The notes: generated from the letters alone by a model not told the origin. Positions 8,130 to 18,224 are shown, numbered from the stretch's first letter. The stretch is 64,000 nt of DNA from Caldicoprobacter guelmensis (GCF_016908415.1 NZ_JAFBDW010000001.1:1-64000), one strand, 5' to 3'. Numbers and translations: made by a program.

Positions 8130-8539
8130 TTTTTGATAATTTAAGTATACAAAATGAAATTCGTAGTTGTAATTAAAAAAAGTGGCTTTCTTATATTTTA
8201 TTTTAAAATATTTACTTTTTTAAAGCAAGCTTGGAAGCAACATTCTAATGTGGTAAAAAGGAACTTATTGAGTCTGCTGAAGAGAAAATGTTAAAAGAAG
8301 AAGTTACTTCCCAATATTAGTAGACTACCATACAAATAATTTTAACTAAAAAGATGTATTAAGTTTATAGAACGAGAAATCTTTAAAACAGTTTTATAGA
8401 GAAAAACATAAAACCTAAGTGGTATATTTGTGACTTAACCAATACATGTAAATTAAATTTAAAATACATTTTTCATAAAAGTAAGAATAGAGATATTGCT
8501 GAGTTAAACAGACTGTTAATTTGTTAAGAGGTGAAAAGA
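8130..8539. other. AT-rich gap with no recognisable gene
   Basis: About 400 bp of strongly AT-rich DNA between the initiator transferase and the first glycosyltransferase. Stops occur in all frames. I see no convincing promoter, RNA or gene remnant. It may be decayed coding sequence. Confidence 0.5.
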
Positions 8540-9751
8540 TTGAAAATATTAATTATTACACATAATTTTCCACCTGATCTTGGGGCTGCTTCTTTTAGAA
8601 TGGAATCGCTTATTCGCTTTTTGTCAGAGAAACATCAAGTTACGGTTCTTACTGCATATCCAAACAGATATAAAAGTATTAAAGTGGAAATGAAAGATAA
8701 CTTTAATGAAAATGTTAAAGTTATTAGGATTCCGAGTTTAAAGCAGTCTAATAATCTTTTTCAAAGAGGTATTTCTTTTTTAGATTTCTTCTTGAAAAGT
8801 TACATTATCGCAAGAAAACTTGTTAAAGGACATGATGTTGTTGTTGCAACTTCACCACAAATTTTTTCTGGATTTCTTGGTGCATTAATAGTTAATGATG
8901 AGAAACCTTTTGTGCTCGATATTAGAGATCTTTGGCCTGATGCTATGGTAGATCTTGGACTAACTAGAATTAATTCTTTTGTATATAAGATGCTAAAGAA
9001 AATTGAGATATATATGTATAAAAAAGCAGACAAAATAGTAATAAACTCTCCTGCATTCGAAGAGTATATTCGAAATATGGGAAATAAAAACATATACTTG
9101 GTTACAAACGGGGTAGATATGGAATTCTTTGAATACTTTAGAAAAATTGATATCATGTCACCACCGCGTAAACCTTTTAGAATTTTATACGCAGGGAATC
9201 TTGGTCTAGCACAGGATATAAAGATACTTACGGAATTGAATGACCGAATTTTCAATGATTTTTATTTTGTTCTAATTGGTGATGGTTCACAGCGCAAGGA
9301 AATAGAAAGGGAAATAAACAGAAAAGGCATTAAGAACATAGAGTTAAGGTTACCAATAGAAAGGCAAAAACTTTTAAAAGAGTATGAGGCTGCGGATGCA
9401 CTATTTGTTCATTTAAGAAATATTCCCATGTTTTCAAAAACGATACCTTCTAAAGTCTTTGAATATGTTGCAACACGAAAGCCAGTAATATATGGAGTTA
9501 CAGGTGTAACAAAACAAATATTGGATGAAATGAAAGCTGGGATTGCTTTTGAGCCGGGTAATGTAACTGATCTAGAAAGAGCATTAGAAGAGTTAAAATA
9601 TATTCTTAATAAAGGTTTATGGAAGTACGAAGTTAACCCTATTCTTGAGAAAAGGTATTTGAGACCAATACTTGCAAAAAGATTTGCAGAGGTTATAGAA
9701 GATGCGTATTATGCCCATATTCAAAAATTTCAAAGCACTATACAAAGGTGA
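8540..9751 (+). CDS. Glycosyltransferase family 4 (WbuB-like)
   Basis: A 403-aa cytosolic GT-B glycosyltransferase. The N-terminal acceptor domain starts KILIITHNFPPDLGAASFR, typical of WbuB-like family 4 enzymes. The C-terminal nucleotide-sugar domain has RILYAGNLGLAQDIK, LIGDGSQRKEIE and the SKVFEYVATRKPVI loop that binds the donor. TTG at 8540 is preferred to GTG at 8531, since AGAGGTGAA lies just ahead and homologs begin at this strand. The following heparinase gene overlaps its 3' end by 50 nt, so the two are coupled. Base use is AT-rich compared with the core genes. Confidence 0.85.
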   Translation: MKILIITHNFPPDLGAASFRMESLIRFLSEKHQVTVLTAYPNRYKSIKVEMKDNFNENVKVIRIPSLKQSNNLFQRGISFLDFFLKSYIIARKLVKGHDVVVATSPQIFSGFLGALIVNDEKPFVLDIRDLWPDAMVDLGLTRINSFVYKMLKKIEIYMYKKADKIVINSPAFEEYIRNMGNKNIYLVTNGVDMEFFEYFRKIDIMSPPRKPFRILYAGNLGLAQDIKILTELNDRIFNDFYFVLIGDGSQRKEIEREINRKGIKNIELRLPIERQKLLKEYEAADALFVHLRNIPMFSKTIPSKVFEYVATRKPVIYGVTGVTKQILDEMKAGIAFEPGNVTDLERALEELKYILNKGLWKYEVNPILEKRYLRPILAKRFAEVIEDAYYAHIQKFQSTIQR

Positions 9752-11486
9752 ACTATTTGCAAGAACAAAAAGGTTAATTGAAAGAAAAACGGGTTTGATA
9801 AAACGAAAGTTCTATCTTCCCACAATTTGTATTTTTGACTTTTCACAGATTATTACGTTTAAGTTTGAGTTCTTTAAATTTATACAATTTTTTAATATGT
9901 TTGAAGTTATGGGTACCACGTATGAAATTGAAGGCATAGAAAACTATCAAAACGATGAATTTAAGAATGTACCCTGGTATGACATTAATATCAAAAACTA
10001 CAAAGATGATGTAAGGGTATTTTGGGAAAAGAATAGATTACAGTTCCTTCCAATATATGCTATTTTAGCTATTAGACAAAATAATCCAGAGAAACTTGTT
10101 GCGTTTTTGCGTAGATGGGAAGAAGTAAATCCATACAATTATGGACTTAATTGGGTAAGCAATCTGGAGATTGCAATTCGATCGGTTTCAATATTTTTGG
10201 CGTATATAGTTTATATTACATATACTGGCTCAAGGAATGATTATATTGAAAGGCTTTTATTTAAGCATATTTATCGTGTATATAAAGATATAGAATATAC
10301 TGAGAAATGCATGCCCAATAACCATCTCATTGGGGAGGCTGCAGCGCTTTATTTAGTTGGAAGTTTGCTCAAAACGGAATATTCGGATAATTTCCTAAGA
10401 CGTTCAAAAAGAATTCTTAAAGATTGTATTTCTTTTTTTAGAGATGATGGAACATATATTGAAAGCAGCCTTTCTTATCACAGATTCGCAATTCAGATGT
10501 ATTTGTTGGTGTACTTATTGTCAAAAAGACTGGGAGATGATTTTCTCGAACATGAATTTCAAAGAATGATTACCCAGTCATATAAGTTTTTTTGTTGTAT
10601 TGAAAAGCAAGATGGTACATATCCACAATTTGGTGATTGGGATGATGGTGTTTTTTATAGAACTTCATCTAAGTCTCCTACAAATTTTAGAGATTTTGTA
10701 GATTCACTTGGGTATATGGCTGGTTACCATGAAATAAAAAACGTAGAGATAAGTTTTTTGGAGGCGTTTTTCGGAAATATTTATGGGGAAAGCTTAGTGG
10801 TTCCAGATTTTTATAGTTCATATCCTATTTTCGAACTGTTTAGTTATGGGAAATACGGTGTATATAAGGATTACCAAATATATGTTTTCATAAATAATGA
10901 AGAACAAATATTTCACGCGCATGCTGATGGGCTAGCTATAGAGCTCAGCTTTGGAGGCAAACACGTACTAACCGATTCCGGTACCTATAGTTATAATTTG
11001 AACAAAAATTTGAGGAGATATTTTAGATCCACACGGGCACATAACACGGCTTTTCTAGGTGCCGATCAAAGCACCCAAGTGGGAAGTTTTAGATGGGTGG
11101 ATCAAGCATTTACAACTTTGAGAAAAAGTAATAGTGGTTTTGAAGGAGAAGTGATTTATAAAAATGGTTCAAGACATGTTAGAAAGATATTGATAGCTGA
11201 ACAAGAAGTTTGTGTGGAGGATATAATAAAAAGTTGCTTTAATACTTTCCCAGAAATTAATTTTCATTTTCATCCAGATAGACATGTTCAGATTCTAAAT
11301 AAAAATAAGGTTTTGATAGACAATGATATTATAATGCTTGTAGAATCTGCAGAAGAATTTAAACTGGAAAAGTTGAAAAGTTTGTGTTCTTATCATTATA
11401 TGCATATTGGTGAGCGAGACAATGTGAGAATTGTGTTTTATAGCAATACTGTGCGATGTAAGGTTCTCTTTAGAAAAGTAGATTAA
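9702..11486 (+). CDS. Heparinase II/III family polysaccharide lyase-like protein
   Basis: A 594-aa protein. The N-terminal alpha-helical toroid domain (roughly residues 60-330) has SNLEIAIRSVSIFLAY, NNHLIGEAAALYLVG and ESSLSYHRFAIQMYLL. The C-terminal beta-sandwich begins around residue 385 with IFHAHADGLAIELSFGGK and GTYSYNxNxxLRRYFRSTRAHNT. These His, Tyr and Arg motifs mark the heparinase II/III family. Such proteins inside exopolysaccharide loci usually act on the nascent or exported polymer. No signal peptide is seen. It is translationally coupled to the preceding glycosyltransferase (50-nt overlap). An IS66 remnant begins 2 bp after its stop. Confidence 0.85.
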   Translation: MRIMPIFKNFKALYKGELFARTKRLIERKTGLIKRKFYLPTICIFDFSQIITFKFEFFKFIQFFNMFEVMGTTYEIEGIENYQNDEFKNVPWYDINIKNYKDDVRVFWEKNRLQFLPIYAILAIRQNNPEKLVAFLRRWEEVNPYNYGLNWVSNLEIAIRSVSIFLAYIVYITYTGSRNDYIERLLFKHIYRVYKDIEYTEKCMPNNHLIGEAAALYLVGSLLKTEYSDNFLRRSKRILKDCISFFRDDGTYIESSLSYHRFAIQMYLLVYLLSKRLGDDFLEHEFQRMITQSYKFFCCIEKQDGTYPQFGDWDDGVFYRTSSKSPTNFRDFVDSLGYMAGYHEIKNVEISFLEAFFGNIYGESLVVPDFYSSYPIFELFSYGKYGVYKDYQIYVFINNEEQIFHAHADGLAIELSFGGKHVLTDSGTYSYNLNKNLRRYFRSTRAHNTAFLGADQSTQVGSFRWVDQAFTTLRKSNSGFEGEVIYKNGSRHVRKILIAEQEVCVEDIIKSCFNTFPEINFHFHPDRHVQILNKNKVLIDNDIIMLVESAEEFKLEKLKSLCSYHYMHIGERDNVRIVFYSNTVRCKVLFRKVD

Positions 11487-11488
11487 TT

Positions 11489-12326
11489 ATAAGCATCAAA
11501 TAGAACACGCTTAAAAATTTGCGAGCATATGTGAGATAATTCCTCCATAGAAATGGTAAGGATTATCCATGACACATTATATGTATGCCTGCCGCAAATG
11601 CGAGCAAAGTGAAGTGAGCACGCCTATAGTAACAGCGACAATGCCTAAAGCTGCACCTCCTGGAAGTATTGCTTCACCGTCTGCTATTGCGTATGTAATG
11701 ACACAGAAATTTGTGGAAGGGATGCCGTTTTATAGGCAGGAGCAGCAGTGGGAACGGATGGGGATAGAGCTATCGAGGCAGACTATGGCTAACTGGATGG
11801 TACAGGGGTCAGAGAGATGGCTGAGGCCTGTATATGAGAGGATGAGGGAACATCTAATTAAGAGGGATATACTGCATGCCGATGAGACGACGTTGCAGGT
11901 ATTACACGGGCCAGGGAGAGCAGCAGAGGCTGTATCGTACATGTGGCTTTATCGTACAGGCAGGGATGGTCCAGCAATAGTGCTTTATGATTATCAGACG
12001 ACGAGGGCAGGTAGGCATGCGAAGAAGTTTTTAGAGGAATTCAAAGGGTATCTGCATGTAGATGGGTATGAAGGATACAATGGCATACCTGATGTAGTAT
12101 TGGTGGGATGTTGGGCACATGCGATGAGGGAGTTTGATGAAACATTGAAGGCAATACCTGGGACTAGTGAAGGAATAGCAAGCGTGGCAAAGAATGGGCT
12201 TGATTACTGCTTGTCAGTTAGAGTTTGAAAAAGCCTGAAATTAAGCAATTTTTTCTTTTTCAAATGTCCAAATTGTACCTACATAGTAATGTGACTTTGT
12301 CAAGATGGGAATTATTTTACGCTTAC
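11489..12326 (+). mobile_element. IS66-family remnant A (internally deleted)
   Basis: Left end ataagcatcaaatagaacac and right end ...ggaattattttacgcttac match the ends of the two other IS66 copies in the window (terminal consensus GTAAGCGT). Length is 838 bp against about 2.5 kb for a full IS66. tnpA is reduced to its first three codons, fused in frame to a central part of tnpC. No 8-bp target duplication is seen, so the flanks have been rearranged. Confidence 0.85.
11569..12228 (+). pseudogene. Truncated IS66 transposase (TnpC), fused to the tnpA start
   Basis: A 219-aa frame. MTH, the first residues of TnpA, joins TnpC at its zinc-finger region (YACRKCEQ). It then runs through FYRQEQQWERMGIELSRQTM, the first catalytic Asp in LHADETTLQV and the second in LHVDGYEGYN, and ends after CWAHAMREFDETL. 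The C-terminal part with the catalytic Glu is deleted. The protein should be inactive as a transposase even though its frame is open. Confidence 0.88.
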
Positions 12327-12428
12327 ATTATTTTTAGAGATATTGATTTTTCAAAAGGAAGATATGTATTAATAAAAACCCATAGAAAAGAGAAAATTTC
12401 AAAAAGCCACTTGATAAATATTTTGTAG
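12327..12428 (+). pseudogene. Internal fragment of a wecB (UDP-GlcNAc 2-epimerase) gene
   Basis: The frame RDIDFSKGRYVLIKTHRKEK aligns with GIDFSKGRYVLLTAHRREN of the intact wecB at about 20.9 kb, including the identical DNA attgatttttcaaaagg. It begins just after the right end of IS66 remnant A and decays within 100 bp. It is a leftover of a second, deleted wecB copy, or a product of rearrangement between IS66 copies. Confidence 0.75.
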
Positions 12429-12473
12429 AGTAACAAAAAACTTGTAAAAATGTTTAAAACGTGAGGTGTAGGT

Positions 12474-13844
12474 ATGCTTGGTTTGCTAAAAAAAATATAC
12501 GAAACTATACCTGAACCAGTTGCAGGTTTCCTAGTTCAGACGTTTGGTTTAAGTTATGTCAGCTCAAAAAAAGCCTGGAGCAAGGTTTTTGAGCTTGACA
12601 AACAATTTAGACGATTTTCTGAAGATGAAACATTTTTTCTCCTTCTAGTTGAAAACGGCCTAACAAGGATAATTGAACATGTACTGAGTGTTAAAGTACC
12701 GTATTATGCCGATAAAATTGAAAGGATTAATGGAAATCTGGATGTGAATGGACTAGAATCTCTTGAGCCTATAGATTCTGAAACGGTGAGAAAAAGCTTG
12801 AATTCGTTTGTGGTGAAATCCGTAAACGGTTATTACACAACTACCGGCGGAACTGGACGAAATCCTTTGTTGATAAGAATTTCTGACGATGCCTACTATA
12901 GAGACTATGAACATGTGTTGTGGAGTTGGTACAGAAACGGGTATTACAGGAAATGCAGAAAGCTGACGCTTAGAGGTGTGAACCTTGGTGACAGGTTGTG
13001 GAAATACAACCCAATATACAATGAATTACTAATAAACATATTTCTGATGAATGAAAAAAACATAGATGCTATTGTTCGAGAGATTGAAAATTTTGATCCA
13101 GAATTTGGTCACGGTTATCCATCAGCATGGACCAGACTATCTAAGTTGATTCAAGGCAGAAGGATCAGAATGCAACTCAGAGGTATTTCATTTGTTAGTG
13201 AGAATTTTACCGAAGAGCAGAGGAAACTTGTAGAGGAGACTTTTTCATGCTGTGTAACAAGTTTCTATGGTCACTCGGAACGAGCAGGTTTCGCTGCAGA
13301 AATTCCCGAGAATAAAGGAATTTATTATGTATTCCCAACTTATGGGTTGATAGAAGTCCTTGATGAACATGGGAGAAGAGTACCGGAGGGGGGATTTGGG
13401 GAAGTAACGTGCACTACGTTCATAAACAAAACTCTTCCTTTAATACGTTACAGAACGGGAGATTTTGCCAGGGTCCATAAGGCAACGTCTTCTGGGATTC
13501 CAATGAGTCTAACGGAAATTTCCGGAAGATGGGGGAAAGATTTTGTGTATGATAAGTATGGTAATAAGATATCAATGACTCTCGTAAATGTACATTCCTT
13601 TGCCCAATACAACTTCAAGTACATACAGTTCAGACAAGACACCCCTGGAAAACTATCAGTTTATCTTGTACCATTTGAGAAGTTGAGGAAGAGAGATTTT
13701 GAAGATCTTAAAAGGGAGTTTATCGAGAAGCTCAAGAACTTTGACATAGATTTTCTAATCTGTGATGAATCCCAGATTGTATTCAGCAAAAGGGGAAAAG
13801 TTCCATATCTTGTGTCTACGCTGAGTGAGGAAGAGAAGAGCTAA
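12474..13844 (+). CDS. CapK/PaaK-like adenylate-forming enzyme
   Basis: A 456-aa member of the phenylacetate-CoA ligase (PaaK/CapK) branch of AMP-forming ligases. The phosphate-binding loop is TTGGTGRNPLL near residue 123. Later motifs are FYGHSERAGFAAE (adenine site) and LIRYRTGDFARV, the YRTGD signature, followed by SGRWGKDFV as the hinge. CapK-like proteins are typical of capsule and exopolysaccharide loci, where they probably activate or attach a non-sugar acid; the substrate is unknown. ATG 12474 follows GTGAGGTGTAGGT. It lies downstream of IS66 remnant A and the wecB fragment. Confidence 0.85.
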   Translation: MLGLLKKIYETIPEPVAGFLVQTFGLSYVSSKKAWSKVFELDKQFRRFSEDETFFLLLVENGLTRIIEHVLSVKVPYYADKIERINGNLDVNGLESLEPIDSETVRKSLNSFVVKSVNGYYTTTGGTGRNPLLIRISDDAYYRDYEHVLWSWYRNGYYRKCRKLTLRGVNLGDRLWKYNPIYNELLINIFLMNEKNIDAIVREIENFDPEFGHGYPSAWTRLSKLIQGRRIRMQLRGISFVSENFTEEQRKLVEETFSCCVTSFYGHSERAGFAAEIPENKGIYYVFPTYGLIEVLDEHGRRVPEGGFGEVTCTTFINKTLPLIRYRTGDFARVHKATSSGIPMSLTEISGRWGKDFVYDKYGNKISMTLVNVHSFAQYNFKYIQFRQDTPGKLSVYLVPFEKLRKRDFEDLKREFIEKLKNFDIDFLICDESQIVFSKRGKVPYLVSTLSEEEKS

Positions 13845-13988
13845 ATGTTATTTTCGAAAGAGTACAAAGGGATTAATTATATTCCGTGCTGTCTTGTTGA
13901 TTGTCATATGATTCGAGAATTTGTGCAGAGCAGCGAAAGGTTCATACCAATTAATATAACGGTGTTACTAAAGTACTGTTCAGAATAG
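13845..13988 (+). CDS. Small ORF of unknown function (47 aa), doubtful
   Basis: ATG 13845 follows the CapK-like stop codon immediately and opens a 47-codon frame with several Cys residues. There is no good ribosome site of its own and no recognised family. It could be the start of a deleted gene, since the next roughly 85 bp are non-coding up to the next glycosyltransferase. Kept as a possible translationally coupled product or remnant. Confidence 0.25.
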   Translation: MLFSKEYKGINYIPCCLVDCHMIREFVQSSERFIPINITVLLKYCSE

Positions 13989-14073
13989 AGAGATAGGGAT
14001 ACCTACCAGTCTTATAGAGTTTTAAAATGTCTTTGTGTTCCGTAACAATAGACAAAGTGGAGGTAAGACCTTT

Positions 14074-15132
14074 ATGAAATACAGCTTTGCCTTCATAGGT
14101 TCAGTCTCTACCGAAAAGAGCCTTGGTGGTGAGACCTTGAAGAATCAGCTTATTACCAAGTATCTTATTGAAAATGGAATTCAGGTGTATGTTATAGATG
14201 TTGAGGCATATAAACCTTACACGGTAAGAAGCAGAATTGCGCTCTTTCTAAGAATACTTAGTGTGTTTTTATCACGTGATATTAAAAGTATAATTATCTC
14301 AAAGGCTTCTCCAGGTGCTATAAAGATACTGAAATTAGCAAAGTGCTTCAATATCTTCAAAAAAAGGATTTACTATGTAGTAATTGGTGGAACTATAGTG
14401 AGAAAAGTTCGAGAGAACCCGAACTTGAATAAGCTCCTTAAGGCGGTTACGAGAATCTATGTTGAAGGGAAAACCATGGCGCGCGACCTTATCACATTGG
14501 GGATTAGGAATGTTGAATGGCTACCTAATTTCAAAGAGATTCCTGAAATAAGGGAAGTCAAGAAAAGAACTCCACGAATTCCCGTAAGGGCTGTTTTTGT
14601 CTCAAGAATGACTAGGGAAAAGGGTGTTTTATTCTTGTTGGAGTGTTTGGATGAAATAAATTCGCAGAATGTTAAAATTACTATAGATTTTTACGGCCCA
14701 TTTGAAAATATCGAATTTAAAGAAATGTTTTTTGAAAAAATACGTAATTCGAATTATGCATTTTATCAAGGCGTGCTTGATTTCCAAAGTGAAAATGCAT
14801 ATACTAAACTAGCAGAATACGATCTTTTCATCTTTCCAACATGCCATGTGGAGGAAGGATTTCCAGGTGCTTTGATTGATGCAATGATAGCAGGTCTGCC
14901 TATTGTTGCATCTGATGCTGGGTGTAATGGAGAAATAGTTACTGATGAGATTGGCTATCTTTTTAAGACAAACGACGAGGAAAATTTTAAGGAGGTTCTT
15001 TTGAGGGTTCTTGTTGATCCTCAACAGTTGGTTGAGAAGTCAGATAACTCTAGGAAAAGGGCTGCTGTTTACGAGTATAGAAGGGTTCTGTCAAAGCTGC
15101 TGAGTGATATTCTGGTGGATGCTAGTAAATGA
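14074..15132 (+). CDS. Glycosyltransferase family 4 (second)
   Basis: A 352-aa GT-B glycosyltransferase. It starts SFAFIGSVSTEKSLGGETLK, where the GGE turn is the acceptor-domain Gly-rich loop. The C-terminal donor domain shows AVFVSRMTREKGVLFLLE, then FIFPTCHVEEGFPGALIDAM and GLPIVASDAGCNGEIV, the E-x7-E region that binds the nucleotide. ATG 14074 follows GTGGAGGTAAG; an in-frame ATG-less extension upstream has no ribosome site. It is AT-rich like its neighbours and sits between the CapK-like and polymerase genes. Confidence 0.85.
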   Translation: MKYSFAFIGSVSTEKSLGGETLKNQLITKYLIENGIQVYVIDVEAYKPYTVRSRIALFLRILSVFLSRDIKSIIISKASPGAIKILKLAKCFNIFKKRIYYVVIGGTIVRKVRENPNLNKLLKAVTRIYVEGKTMARDLITLGIRNVEWLPNFKEIPEIREVKKRTPRIPVRAVFVSRMTREKGVLFLLECLDEINSQNVKITIDFYGPFENIEFKEMFFEKIRNSNYAFYQGVLDFQSENAYTKLAEYDLFIFPTCHVEEGFPGALIDAMIAGLPIVASDAGCNGEIVTDEIGYLFKTNDEENFKEVLLRVLVDPQQLVEKSDNSRKRAAVYEYRRVLSKLLSDILVDASK

Positions 15133-15372
15133 ACATTTCGGCTAGCACACACAAATCTTCATCTTGGAACACGAACAGTGTCTACTCCAGAAATTTCGCA
15201 TTGATGGGTTTGGAAATCGCAAACCAGCTCTGCCTATACTATTATAAAGGGAATACTCCTTCGAGAGCTTTGTTAATATGGCAACAATTGAACTGAATGG
15301 GTGAGGTTCAAACGGATAAATACACTATCGCAGATTGTTATGGTGTTCAACATGGGAGTTGGAGGTAGAACA

Positions 15373-16746
15373 ATGAAACTAGGGTTCTGCTATAAGGATA
15401 GCTTCTCAACAGTATTTAAGTTTACTGCATTTGTTTTAATTTTTTTTCTCTGTCTCTACATAAGAAACGTGATTCTTTCTGTAGCAATGCTTTTGATACT
15501 TATCGCGTTTGAGAAGAGTTTTTTTATTGCTATTTTATTGTTACTGCCGATTGTGGAAACTCTAATGGTTTTTAGAGAAGGTTTGACTATAACAAAGATC
15601 TTTTCAATATTATTGCTAATTTACTTGGTTGCTCATATAATAAGGTGGAAAAAGATTCACATGACCAAAGGACTAGGGGTGATAATAGTTTTCCTAACAT
15701 GGACTGTGGTAGGAATATTTAATCATATAGTTTTATTTCCAGATGGTGCATTTTCTAGTTGGAATTATGCACAAGCACTATATGAAGGGGTCATCTATGC
15801 AGTTTCCAAAATTTTCTTTGCTATGCTAATATACATTTACCTTATGGATGAAACACAGGAGGAGCTTTCACAAATAATGTATTTTTCTTCCAAATCGCTT
15901 ACGCTTGGACTCATAATAGTGAACATTTACTTTATATTTTTTGGTTATGAACAATTTGCATGGTGGTCTCTGACTCGGGTAACTTTTTTAGGAGCTGATC
16001 CGAATGAATTTGCATGTTTACTTTCTGCTCTTTTACCTTTTTCTTTTTGGGTTTTTTTCTCTATAGAGGCAGTGTTTTGGAAAATAGCTTCTCTTTCAAG
16101 TGTTATACTTACGATTTATTCTATAATTTTGACTTTGTCTAGAGGAGGATTGTTAACTCTTATCTTCACATTGATGGTCTTATTCTTCCTTTTTTTAAAG
16201 AAAGGCCGAGGAAAACACTACTTGTTGATATTTTTTCTTTCTCTCGCATTAGTTTTTCTGACGCAATTTATAGATATTTCGCAAGTTCAAGCAAGATTTT
16301 CTTCAACCTGGATACAGAATAGTCTGTCTAAGTTAACTGCGAGGAGGATAGATTGGTGGATGGCTGCATTGGAAAAATGGTTGGAGCGTCCGATAATTGG
16401 TTGGGGAACATCTGCGACCATGCTTCAAGAGTGGCTTAATTTTGAAAAATACGGTATACCAACTGTTCTACATAGTATTTATGTAGAAATAATATTACAA
16501 TTAGGGATAGTTGGGATAGGTTTGTTTATGCTAATAATAATGAAAGCCATAGGTGGAATTCCTAATATACTTAAGCAGACTAGTGAGATTAGATCTTTGC
16601 ACATTATCATACCAATGATTTCGCTTCTTTCGGTCCTGTTTGCCGGATTATCACTTTCGTGGGAATGGAAAGAATTTGTTTGGTTTCTTATCTCGATTAG
16701 TCTTGCGTACACTGATAAGTTCACAAGAGTTTCTTGTGAATACTAG
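15373..16746 (+). CDS. O-antigen ligase/polymerase (Wzy-like) membrane protein
   Basis: A 457-aa polytopic membrane protein with about 11-12 hydrophobic segments. A central loop, SLSKLTARRIDWWMAALEKW, is followed by PIIGWGTSA, the Wzy_C signature seen in O-antigen ligases and exopolysaccharide polymerases. It should polymerise repeat units, or transfer chains, on the outer face of the membrane. ATG 15373 follows GGAGGTAGAACA; an in-frame GTG at 15301 lacks such a site. No Wzx flippase is present in the window, so the locus is incomplete or uses a flippase encoded elsewhere. Confidence 0.82.
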   Translation: MKLGFCYKDSFSTVFKFTAFVLIFFLCLYIRNVILSVAMLLILIAFEKSFFIAILLLLPIVETLMVFREGLTITKIFSILLLIYLVAHIIRWKKIHMTKGLGVIIVFLTWTVVGIFNHIVLFPDGAFSSWNYAQALYEGVIYAVSKIFFAMLIYIYLMDETQEELSQIMYFSSKSLTLGLIIVNIYFIFFGYEQFAWWSLTRVTFLGADPNEFACLLSALLPFSFWVFFSIEAVFWKIASLSSVILTIYSIILTLSRGGLLTLIFTLMVLFFLFLKKGRGKHYLLIFFLSLALVFLTQFIDISQVQARFSSTWIQNSLSKLTARRIDWWMAALEKWLERPIIGWGTSATMLQEWLNFEKYGIPTVLHSIYVEIILQLGIVGIGLFMLIIMKAIGGIPNILKQTSEIRSLHIIIPMISLLSVLFAGLSLSWEWKEFVWFLISISLAYTDKFTRVSCEY

Positions 16747-17015
16747 CTGGAGGTAAAGGGATTTTCAAATAGTGTAGATATGGAGAATAAAATTACAGAC
16801 ATATGGATCCTAGACACATGCCTATAATTATTGTTGCCAATTCTCTTTCTCTTGAATTTGAAAGGTAGCTGTTTAGACCCACGAAGTATAGAAAAAATGA
16901 GTGTTCTTATTTTACAGTTTTTAGTTAGGTTTCTACACATTAGAGCAGAAAAATAATATACCATTCTTTTGGTATGAATAGTTCTAAAAACTAATTTTTT
17001 GGGATGGTGATTGCT

Positions 17016-18161
17016 GTGAGGATCGCACATGTCATTTCCTCGTGTAGTCCTGGAGGAGCGGAGGTATTTGTGAAATCACTTGTTTTAGAATTGAAAAAGC
17101 AAGGCTTAGATGTTGAAATATGGGTGATTTACAAAGTTGAAGACTTGCCATATAATGATGAGAAAGCAAGAGAATTTCAAATAAGTTATGTAAAGGAGCT
17201 TGTTGAAAATGATGTGAGTGTGAAATTTGTCGAAAGAAGGTTTAGGAAGGATTGGCCAAGAATAAAAGAAAAATTGAATACTTTTTATGAAGAGTTTAAG
17301 CCAGACGTTGTTCATTCGCATTTGGAAACCGTGACTTTTCACGTTGTGAGATCTCTTTTCAGAAAAGTTCCAATTGTTGAGACTATTCACAATACAGTAA
17401 TTAATTATCCCTATCTGCATAAGTGGTATATAAATCGTAGACTGAGTGCTTCAGTTGCAATTTCTCGCAAAGTAAGGGAGATAGTACTAAAACAATTAGG
17501 TATTCCCGAAGAAAAAGTTTACCTAATTTACAATGGTATCCCACTTGAGAAATTTAGAACTCTGGATCGAGTGTTCAGAAAGAATGTTAAAAATATTATT
17601 GCTGTTGGAAGGCTTGAAGAACAAAAAGACTATCCTACATTAATTGTTGCTTTCAAAATCCTGAAGGACAGATTAGAGAGTGAAGGTCGTGAAGTTCCAA
17701 CACTAAATATAGTAGGGGGAGGAAGCTTGGACTGTTATCTAAAAGAATTTGCCAGTGAATTGGGTTTGGAAAAATACATAAACTTTCTAGGAAAACGTAG
17801 TGATATACCGGATATTTTGAGAGAGAGTGATGTTTACGTTATGTCTTCACTTTATGAGGGTTTGTCGATAGCTTTAATAGAAGCTATTGCTTCTGGTCTT
17901 CCTGTAGTAGCAACGAATGCAGGGAGCAACGATGAAATCATCGATAACGGAATGAATGGATTGATAGTTCCCACCAGAGATAGTGAGGCACTAGCTGAAG
18001 CTTTGTATTTGCTGGTTATTAATCCTGATTTAAGGCAGAATTTTTCTCGAGCAGCCTCCAAAAAGGCTGAAACTTTTTCGATAAAGTATTGTGCGCAAGG
18101 TCACTGTAGGATGTATGAAGAAATTTTGAAAAATGGTAAGCGTCAAATAGAGCACACCTAA
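17016..18161 (+). CDS. Glycosyltransferase family 4 (third), 3' end formed by IS66
   Basis: A 381-aa GT-B glycosyltransferase starting RIAHVISSCSPGGAE, with the acceptor-domain Gly loop. The donor domain has IIAVGRLEEQKDYPTL, GKRSDIPDILRESDVYVMSS and EGLSIALIEAIASGLP (E-x7-E). GTG 17016 is chosen over ATG 17004 because GGATGGTGA is spaced correctly. The last eight or so codons (from 18136) and the TAA stop come from the left end of IS66 remnant B, so a few native residues were replaced. The catalytic domains are complete, and the protein may still work. Confidence 0.85.
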   Translation: MRIAHVISSCSPGGAEVFVKSLVLELKKQGLDVEIWVIYKVEDLPYNDEKAREFQISYVKELVENDVSVKFVERRFRKDWPRIKEKLNTFYEEFKPDVVHSHLETVTFHVVRSLFRKVPIVETIHNTVINYPYLHKWYINRRLSASVAISRKVREIVLKQLGIPEEKVYLIYNGIPLEKFRTLDRVFRKNVKNIIAVGRLEEQKDYPTLIVAFKILKDRLESEGREVPTLNIVGGGSLDCYLKEFASELGLEKYINFLGKRSDIPDILRESDVYVMSSLYEGLSIALIEAIASGLPVVATNAGSNDEIIDNGMNGLIVPTRDSEALAEALYLLVINPDLRQNFSRAASKKAETFSIKYCAQGHCRMYEEILKNGKRQIEHT

Positions 18162-18224
18162 AAATTTGCAAGCAAATGTGAGATAATTCCTCCATGAAAA
18201 TAGATAAGGAGGGATTATCTATGT

